This document shows, in pieces, positions 58,372-64,000 of a DNA stretch of 64,000 nucleotides (positions are counted from its first letter, which is position 1; the number at the start of each line of letters is the position of its first letter). Position numbers and translations under genes: made by a program. A model generated the notes under the pieces. It saw nothing but the letters and a program-made list of their open reading frames with translations, was not told the DNA's origin and did not search any database. The stretch comes from Rikenella sp031549665. Its GTDB lineage: Bacteria; Bacteroidota; Bacteroidia; Bacteroidales; Rikenellaceae. The DNA lies in contig JAVBPJ010000015.1 of the NCBI GenBank assembly GCA_031549665.1, positions 18,328 through 82,327 of the forward strand, given 5' to 3'.

Positions 58372-60522
58372 ATGAAACAGGCGCTTTTTCTGCTGGCAAT
58401 CCTCTGTACCGGCGGTTGCGCCGTGCTGCCCGCTCCGCTGCCGATCGACCGGGTCGACCCGCTTATCGGCACCCGCGGCGGCGGCAACGTCTATCCAGGT
58501 GCGAGCGCTCCTTTCGGGATGGTGCAGCTCAGCCCCGACAACGGCCGCAGCGGCTGGGAACGCATTGCCGGCTATGACTACGGCGACAGCACCATCGCCG
58601 GATTCTCGCACACCCACCTCAGCGGCACCGGAGCGGGCGACGGCTACGACATTGCGCTGATGCCCTACCTGGCCCCCGCTCGCCGGGGGCGCGGCGAATT
58701 GGGCATCCATTCGGTCTTTTCGCACGCAGACGAAACGGCCCAGGCAGGCTACTACCGCGTGCGGCTGCAGAGCTACGGCATCGAAGCCGAACTCACCGCC
58801 ACCGAGCGTTGCGGCATGCACCGCTACACTTTTCCCGCCGGAAGCGCCCCCATCATACAGTTCGATCTGACCAAGGCGATGAACTGGGATCGTACCCGCG
58901 AGGCGCACATCGAAGTTGTCGACGCGCATACCCTGCGCGGTTACCGTCTCTCACAGGGGTGGGCCGCCGACCAGCGGGTCTATTTCGAGGCACGGTTTTC
59001 AGAACCTTTCACCGAGTGCAGGATCGACTCGGCGGCCCATCCCGCCGGAGGGAGGGTCCACCTGCATTTCGCCCCGCGAGGGAACCATTCCACCCCGATC
59101 GTCGTACGGGTAGGGATATCGGGGGTCGACCCAGAGGGAGCCATGCGCAACCTGAGCGGGGAGATTCCCTCGTTCCATTTCGACAGCGTGCGGCAAACCA
59201 CCCAAGAGGCATGGAACAAGGCTCTCGATGTCGTACATATCGAGGGAGGAACGCCCGCCCAACAAACCGTCTTCTACACCGCCCTCTACCGCTCGATGCT
59301 GGCCCCCACCCTGTTCAGCGACGTCGACGGCCGCTACCGGGGGGGCGACGGAAGCCTCCACACCGCGCGGGGATGGCGCAACTACACCACCTTTTCGCTC
59401 TGGGACACCTACCGGGCCGCCCACACGCTCTACGCCCTGATCTGCCCCGACCGAACGGTCGAAATGGCCCGGTCGATGCTCGAATTCCACCGGCAAACCG
59501 GCGCCCTGCCCGTGTGGCCGCTTTGGGGCAACGAAACCGACATGATGATCGGCAACCACGCCGTTCCCGTACTGGCCGAGGCCTACTTAAAAGGCTTGTT
59601 GCCTGCCGAGTGGGGCGAGGAGGTACTGGCAGCCTGCCAGACTTCGGTCGACCGGACAAACTACCGGGGCATGGACCACTACCGGCAGCGGGGCTACGTG
59701 GCTGCCGACCGGGAGGGGGAATCGCTCTCGAAAACCCTCGAATACGCCTACGACGACCATGCCGTCGCCCTGCTGGCCCGCAGGCTCGGCCACGACAGCC
59801 TGGCACGCGCCTACGCCGCCCGCGCGCAGAACTACCGGAACCTGTTCGACTCCGTGTCGGGCTTTTTCCGGCCCCGGCTGGCGGACGGTTCGTGGCGCGA
59901 CCCGTTCGACCCGAAGGCCTACACCGCCGACATCACAGAAAGCAACGGGTGGCACTACCTGTGGTCGGCGCCTCACGATCCGCAGGGACTCGTCGCCCTG
60001 CTGGGCGGCCCGGAAGCGTTCGAGCGACGGCTGGATCAATTCTTCGCCCTCGATCCCGCGGCCGGCGACTCGCTCCCCATTTTCAGCACCGGCATGATCG
60101 GCCAGTACGCCCACGGAAACGAACCCTCGCACCACGTGGCCTACCTGTACAACTACGTGGGACGGCCCGAAAAGAGCGCACGGCGGATCCACCAAATCCT
60201 CACCACCCTTTACACCGACACCCCCGAGGGACTGTGCGGCAACGAGGATTGCGGGCAAATGTCGGCCTGGTACGTGTTGAGTTCGCTGGGCCTCTACCCC
60301 GTCGATCCGGCGGGCGGCGAGTTCGCCCTCGGGGTTCCGCTCTTTCCGAAAGCCACGCTGCGGCTTCCGGGCGGAGCGGCGTTGACCGTTGCAGCCCCCC
60401 GCGCCGGAACGGGCCGCTGGCGTGTCAAAACCATCCGGTGGCGGGGAAAACCACTCGACCAACCATTCCTGCATTGGGACGACCTGCGGCAAGGCGGAGA
60501 GCTCCGCTTCGAGATCGAATAG
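58372..60522 (+). CDS. GH92 family glycosidase lipoprotein (alpha-mannosidase family), copy 1
   Basis: 716 residues from the ATG at 58372, which gives a clean lipoprotein signal (MKQALFLLAILCTGGC); an in-frame ATG at 58348 would add eight. GH92 enzymes are Ca2+-dependent inverting exo-alpha-mannosidases. Landmarks are DPLIGTRGGGNVYPGASAPF, GFSHTHLSGTGAGDGYD, the general-acid block PLWGNETDMMIGNHAVPV (Glu), and NEPSHHVAYLYNYVG with GNEDCGQMSAWYVLSSLGLY near the C-terminus (base and Ca2+ site). It probably faces the periplasm or cell surface. Followed after 73 bp by a second GH92 gene. Linkage specificity is not visible. Confidence 0.92.
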   Translation: MKQALFLLAILCTGGCAVLPAPLPIDRVDPLIGTRGGGNVYPGASAPFGMVQLSPDNGRSGWERIAGYDYGDSTIAGFSHTHLSGTGAGDGYDIALMPYLAPARRGRGELGIHSVFSHADETAQAGYYRVRLQSYGIEAELTATERCGMHRYTFPAGSAPIIQFDLTKAMNWDRTREAHIEVVDAHTLRGYRLSQGWAADQRVYFEARFSEPFTECRIDSAAHPAGGRVHLHFAPRGNHSTPIVVRVGISGVDPEGAMRNLSGEIPSFHFDSVRQTTQEAWNKALDVVHIEGGTPAQQTVFYTALYRSMLAPTLFSDVDGRYRGGDGSLHTARGWRNYTTFSLWDTYRAAHTLYALICPDRTVEMARSMLEFHRQTGALPVWPLWGNETDMMIGNHAVPVLAEAYLKGLLPAEWGEEVLAACQTSVDRTNYRGMDHYRQRGYVAADREGESLSKTLEYAYDDHAVALLARRLGHDSLARAYAARAQNYRNLFDSVSGFFRPRLADGSWRDPFDPKAYTADITESNGWHYLWSAPHDPQGLVALLGGPEAFERRLDQFFALDPAAGDSLPIFSTGMIGQYAHGNEPSHHVAYLYNYVGRPEKSARRIHQILTTLYTDTPEGLCGNEDCGQMSAWYVLSSLGLYPVDPAGGEFALGVPLFPKATLRLPGGAALTVAAPRAGTGRWRVKTIRWRGKPLDQPFLHWDDLRQGGELRFEIE

Positions 60523-60554
60523 CCCCCTCCGGCGGGAAATTCCCTGTTTTTTAC

Positions 60555-60562
60555 TACCTTTA
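60555..60562 (+). promoter_or_regulatory. -7-like box (TACCTTTA) before the second GH92 gene
   Basis: One mismatch to TAnnTTTG, 33 nt before the ATG at 60596. The second GH92 gene may have its own promoter. Confidence 0.4.
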
Positions 60563-60595
60563 ACCCGCAAACATTCCTAAACTTCCTCTGAACCT

Positions 60596-62884
60596 ATGGC
60601 TCGCTTTCTTCGCTCGTTCCTGCTGCTTGCCCTGCTGGGTGCTTTCGCAGCCTGCGGCACCGCCGCCCGGAAACAGACTTCGGTCAAAGACCTCACCCAA
60701 TTCATCGACCCGCTGATCGGTTCGGGCGGACACGGACACGTCTTCGTGGGGGCCAACGTCCCCTTCGGCATGGTGCAGTTGGGGCCCACCAACATCACCG
60801 AAGGATGGGACTGGTGTTCGGGATACCACTACAGCGACTCGACCCTCGTCGGCTTTGCGCACACCCACCTGAGCGGGACGGGCATCGGCGACAAGGGCGA
60901 CATCCACTTCATGCCCGTAACGGGGAACCCCGGGTGGAAGTCGCGCGACTACCTTTCGACCTACCGCCACGAGAACGAAACCGCACAGGCAGGATATTAT
61001 TCGCTGTTGCTGGACCGGTACGGCATCACCGCCGAGCTGACCGCCACCCCGCGCGTGGGCTACCACCGCTACACCTACCCCGGCACCGATTCGGCCCGGG
61101 TACTGATCAACCTGTTCGAGGGAATCGGCTGGGACGCCCCCGTCGCCTGCCGCATTGAACAGGTAGACGACCACACGATCGAAGGATACCGCCTGTCGAA
61201 AGGATGGGCTGCCGACGACCGGGTTTTCTTCGTAGCCCGCTTCGACCGGCCCATCAAAGCGTTCCAACTGGCCAACGACACCACGGTGATACGCACCCCT
61301 CCGCGGCTTAGCGTTACCCCTCCCAAACCGCGCACCCACATTGTCCCCTATTGCTACGGCGTGGTGGATTTCGGGGCCCTGCAACAGGGCGAACAGATCG
61401 GCATTCAGGTGGGTATTTCCGGCGCCAGCATCGACGGGGCGCGGGCCAACCTGCTGGCCGAGGCCGCCGACAAGTCGTTTGACCAGGCCCATCGGGAAGC
61501 CACCCAAAGCTGGAACGACCTGCTCTCCCACGTTCAGGTGGAGAGCAAAGACACGGCCCGGCTCCGCACCTTCTACACAGCCATCTACCACGCCTCGATC
61601 TTCCCCTCGGTCTTCAACGACGTAACGGGCGAGTACCGCGGGGCCGACGGCATCATCCGCAAGGATTCGGCCGATATCTACACCATCTTCTCGCTGTGGG
61701 ACACCTACCGTTCGGCCCACCCGCTCTTCACGATCACGGCCCCCGAACGGGTTCCCGACTTTGTCAACAGCTTCATCCGCATCTACGAACAGCAGGGAAA
61801 AGTTCCCGTGTGGCACCTGGCCGGCAACGAAACCGACTGCATGGTGGGCTTTCCCTCGATCCAGGTGATGGGCGACGCCATCCTGAAAGGCTTCACCGGA
61901 TTCGACGTGGAAAAGGCCTTCAACGCCATGGCCGACTACGAACGCCTGGACGAACGGGGACTGAAACAGATCCGCGAACTGGGCTTCCTGCCCGCCGACC
62001 AGGAGAACGAGTCGGTGGCCAAAGCGCTCGAATACTGCATCAGCGACTGGACCATCGCCCAGGTGGCCAAAAAGCTGGGGTATATGGACGAGTATGCCCA
62101 CTTCCTGGAGCGGTCGAAAGGGTACGCCAAGTATTTCGACCCGTCGGATCGCTTTATGAAAGGACTGCTGGCCGACAGCACCCGCCGCACCCCCTTCAAC
62201 CCGAACTACTCGGATCACCGCGGCGACGACTTCTGCGAGGGCAACGCGTGGCAATACACCTGGCTGGTTCCGCACGACTTTGAGGGACTGTTCGCGCTCT
62301 TCCCCAGCGAAGCCGACGCCGAAGCGAAACTGGACAGCACCTTCACCACGAAATACATCCCCGGCCCCAACTCTTCGCCCGATATTTCGGGACTGATCGG
62401 GCAGTACGCCCAGGGGAACGAACCCAACCACTCCACCATCTACGCCTACGCCTACCTGGGCAGCCAATGGAAAACGGCCAAACTGGCCCGCCAAATCATG
62501 GACGACCTGTTCAACGACACGCCCGAAGGATTGTGCGGCAACGAGGACTGCGGCCAAATGTCGGCCTGGTACATTTTCAATGCGCTGGGCTTCTACCCCG
62601 CCAACCCGGTCAACGGAGCCTTTGTGCTGGGAAGCCCCCTGTTCGACAAGATCACTTTCCCGGTCGGCGACAACAAGTCGTTCACCATCGTTACCAAGAA
62701 CAACTCGGCGAAAAATATCTACATCCAGTCGATCAAACTGAATAAGAAAACGACGAACCGCAGCTACATCACCTACCAGGAGATCATGGCGGGCGGAACG
62801 CTCGAGGTTACGATGGGACCCGAACCCAACAAGGCGTTCGGCCGCGAGGCCGCGGACCGGCCCCGTTCCGACATGTGGCAATAG
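60596..62884 (+). CDS. GH92 family glycosidase lipoprotein, copy 2
   Basis: 762 residues. The signal MARFLRSFLLLALLGAFAAC has a lipobox. The two-domain GH92 layout runs from FIDPLIGSGGHGHVFVGANV and HTHLSGTGIGDKGDIHF to the acid block HLAGNETDCMVGF and the C-terminal GNEPNHSTIYAYAYLG and NEDCGQMSAWYIFNALGFY. After the acid block it reads GFPSIQ where copy 1 has GNHAVP, so the two probably differ in substrate pocket. Its transcript ends at the hairpin 62905-62940. Confidence 0.93.
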   Translation: MARFLRSFLLLALLGAFAACGTAARKQTSVKDLTQFIDPLIGSGGHGHVFVGANVPFGMVQLGPTNITEGWDWCSGYHYSDSTLVGFAHTHLSGTGIGDKGDIHFMPVTGNPGWKSRDYLSTYRHENETAQAGYYSLLLDRYGITAELTATPRVGYHRYTYPGTDSARVLINLFEGIGWDAPVACRIEQVDDHTIEGYRLSKGWAADDRVFFVARFDRPIKAFQLANDTTVIRTPPRLSVTPPKPRTHIVPYCYGVVDFGALQQGEQIGIQVGISGASIDGARANLLAEAADKSFDQAHREATQSWNDLLSHVQVESKDTARLRTFYTAIYHASIFPSVFNDVTGEYRGADGIIRKDSADIYTIFSLWDTYRSAHPLFTITAPERVPDFVNSFIRIYEQQGKVPVWHLAGNETDCMVGFPSIQVMGDAILKGFTGFDVEKAFNAMADYERLDERGLKQIRELGFLPADQENESVAKALEYCISDWTIAQVAKKLGYMDEYAHFLERSKGYAKYFDPSDRFMKGLLADSTRRTPFNPNYSDHRGDDFCEGNAWQYTWLVPHDFEGLFALFPSEADAEAKLDSTFTTKYIPGPNSSPDISGLIGQYAQGNEPNHSTIYAYAYLGSQWKTAKLARQIMDDLFNDTPEGLCGNEDCGQMSAWYIFNALGFYPANPVNGAFVLGSPLFDKITFPVGDNKSFTIVTKNNSAKNIYIQSIKLNKKTTNRSYITYQEIMAGGTLEVTMGPEPNKAFGREAADRPRSDMWQ

Positions 62885-63203
62885 CCCCCGTTTTCTAAGG
62901 CACGAGCGCCGCGGCAGGATCTAATTTCCGCCGCGGCGCTTAATTTTACACCCGTTCGATGCAAACCTCTGCCGCACGCCAACTCCACGCATCCACGTTC
63001 GGGCCAAAGCCGCCGTGTTGTCGAATTTGTCCAGCTGAAGCGCGGGGCGGAAACGAATCCCCTGCGCCTGCCCGTTACACTCCATGAAAAAGCATCTTTA
63101 TAGCGTTGTTTTTATCTCAAAATCAACATTTTGGCATGATTTTTGATACATATTATTGTCGAACGACAAACCACCCACCAAGTAACCTAAAACACTCCAA
63201 ACC
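62885..63203. other. 319-bp spacer between the second GH92 gene and the terminal small lipoprotein
   Basis: Apart from the terminator at 62905-62940 it holds no gene that I can support. From about 63100 it becomes markedly A+T-rich (CAAAATCAACATTTTGGCATG and onward), as expected for a promoter region, with TTTG (63130-63133) and TATTATTG (63151-63158) as a weak candidate pair 17 nt apart. Confidence 0.6.
62905..62940 (+). terminator. Terminator of the GH92 pair
   Basis: An 11-bp perfect GC stem (62905-62915 with 62930-62940, AGCGCCGCGGC) followed by TAATTTTA, 21 bp after the stop codon. Confidence 0.88.
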
Positions 63204-63410
63204 ATGAAAAAGACCATCCTCCTCCTCGCTTCGGTAGCCGCCCTGATGACCAGCTGCTCAACCCAAGCCGAACTCGGCGCTTTCCTCCAAATCCCCAACC
63301 ACGAAAGCATCCAAAGCGTGCAACTCCGCCCCGCCGAGAACCAACAAGCCGCCGCCTACGGCGCGTCGAACGACCGCCTGACCCCCGCAGTGAACTCATC
63401 GATCGAGTAA
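63204..63410 (+). CDS. Small lipoprotein of unknown function
   Basis: 68 residues. MKKTILLLASVAALMTSCST is a typical Bacteroidota lipoprotein signal (lipobox LMTSC), giving a mature peptide of about 50 residues. The mature part contains IPNHESIQSVQLRPAENQQA and ends AVNSSIE, with no recognised domain. It has an A+T-rich promoter region ahead and a perfect hairpin terminator (63481-63508) behind, so expression is plausible. Confidence 0.75.
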   Translation: MKKTILLLASVAALMTSCSTQAELGAFLQIPNHESIQSVQLRPAENQQAAAYGASNDRLTPAVNSSIE

Positions 63411-64000
63411 CCCGCCCAAAATACCCTGCCCCAAACGACAACACCTGCCTTATAGGCCACAAAAATCACTCCCATTGCTGCGGGCCGAACATTTACCTGT
63501 TCGGCCCGTACTGTTTCGTTGCGGTTTCTCGTTTGGGACTTTCTTCTTGAGTTTTCTCCAACTGTCCTCAGACCGGACTGGCCCCGCGTGCCCGCGGCGG
63601 TCCGTGTGCCCACGGTGGGCTTTCTTGAGTTTGTGCCGCTCGTTTTGGTCGGTCGGAGTTGCGCGGTACGTTCCGTACCTTTCGGAGGGGCGGAGCCGCA
63701 CTCGCCTGAAAGCAAGCTTTCGCTCGGAGATTCCGCCCTCTCCGAAACCTGCGGTGTTTCGCAACTCCCGCGTGAACAAATATCGCTGCTGCAGCTCGAT
63801 GGGGTTCGAACCGATTCTCCTGGATCGGTCTGGAAAACAGGTTGGTGAAAATACCTGATGAATAGTAGTTTCGGGTCGCGTAGCGATCCGGCAGGCCGAA
63901 GCTCCGCCCTGCGGAGGCCTGCTCGAAAGAGCATTCCCCCGCGAGCTTCGACCTGAAAAAATGAAAACGTAGTCTCGTAAAAAAGATCGGCCAACCTGAA
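63411..64000. other. 590-bp hairpin-rich region without a convincing gene
   Basis: Open frames on both strands here look like composition artefacts: Arg/Ser/Thr-rich, with no domain or start signal. The region holds several inverted repeats. These are 63481-63508; GGTACG/CGTACC at 63665-63679; TTCGGAGGGGCGGA at 63681-63694 with its near-complement at 63732-63746; GAAAGC/GCTTTC inside that; GCAGGCC/GGCCTGC at 63891-63922; and GCTC-gaaa-GAGC at 63921-63932. It may be a dispersed intergenic repeat or a structured RNA. Confidence 0.55.
63481..63508 (+). terminator. Terminator of the terminal small lipoprotein gene
   Basis: A 10-bp perfect stem, CGGGCCGAAC (63481-63490) with GTTCGGCCCG (63499-63508), and an 8-nt loop. 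Moderately T-rich sequence (TACTGTTTCGTT) follows. Confidence 0.75.

Noticed and set aside
63795..63830. Possible tRNA T-arm (GGTTCGAACC)
   Set aside because: The flanking bases do not form a 5-bp T stem without a mismatch, and no acceptor, D or anticodon arms could be folded around it on either strand.
63356..63994. 212-codon minus-strand frame at the end of the window
   Set aside because: Arg/Ser/Thr-rich composition, no start signal, overlaps the small lipoprotein gene and a perfect terminator, and several stems run through it. Treated as non-coding.

Overview
The window is a G+C-rich stretch of chromosome from a member of the Bacteroidota, most likely a gut Bacteroidales of the Rikenellaceae/Alistipes type. 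The evidence is gene content (GluP-type sugar transporter, GH97 and GH92 glycosidases, a Bacteroidota-style ribosomal gene cluster ending rplQ-eno, LptE beside a sigma-54 activator) and many Bacteroidota -7 promoter boxes (TAnnTTTG). The family-level placement is inference; no 16S gene is present. I saw no phage, insertion sequence, CRISPR array, tRNA or rRNA.

Layout. 1-2424 (minus): an envelope/isoprenoid operon of a degenerate LytM/M23 protein, dxr and the 5' part of rseP. 2542-7180 (plus): a galactose cluster of sugar nucleotidyltransferase, galM, gluP and galK, closed by a strong bidirectional terminator. 7310-11274 (minus): holA alone, then an envelope operon (sigma-54 activator, lptE, a TPR-like protein, secG). 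11363-16141 (minus): suhB-like phosphatase, LpxL-like acyltransferase, a GT2 glycosyltransferase fused in frame to a lipoprotein-type glutaminyl cyclotransferase, and an NAD synthetase whose glutaminase domain has collapsed. 16308-36643 (minus): the large translation cluster rpsL-rpsG-fusA-rpsJ, a 475-bp break with its own promoter, then rplC through rplQ with secY, map, infA, rpoA and finally eno.

36795-40662 (minus): an exported metallophosphoesterase and a periplasmic M16 peptidase. 40754-44078 (plus): a DNA-repair operon of a tiny winged-helix protein, ung and a PcrA/UvrD helicase. 44339-46495: an EF-G paralogue with altered GTPase motifs. 46662-48653 (minus): a GH97 glycosidase. 48864-49034 (minus): a small lipoprotein, divergent from miaB (49169-50506). 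50589-56981 (minus): a 7TM-HD phosphodiesterase, a TPR protein, the overlapping plsY-yitT-tadA operon and trpS. 57059-62884 (plus): an ABC permease and two GH92 lipoprotein glycosidases. The window ends with a small lipoprotein and about 590 bp of hairpin-rich sequence without a convincing gene.

The most notable points are the GT2-cyclotransferase fusion, the NadE that has lost its glutaminase triad, the EF-G paralogue lacking the catalytic histidine, the transcriptional break inside the S10 region, and four genes whose start codon lies 4-6 nt after a -7 promoter box, which suggests leaderless mRNAs.
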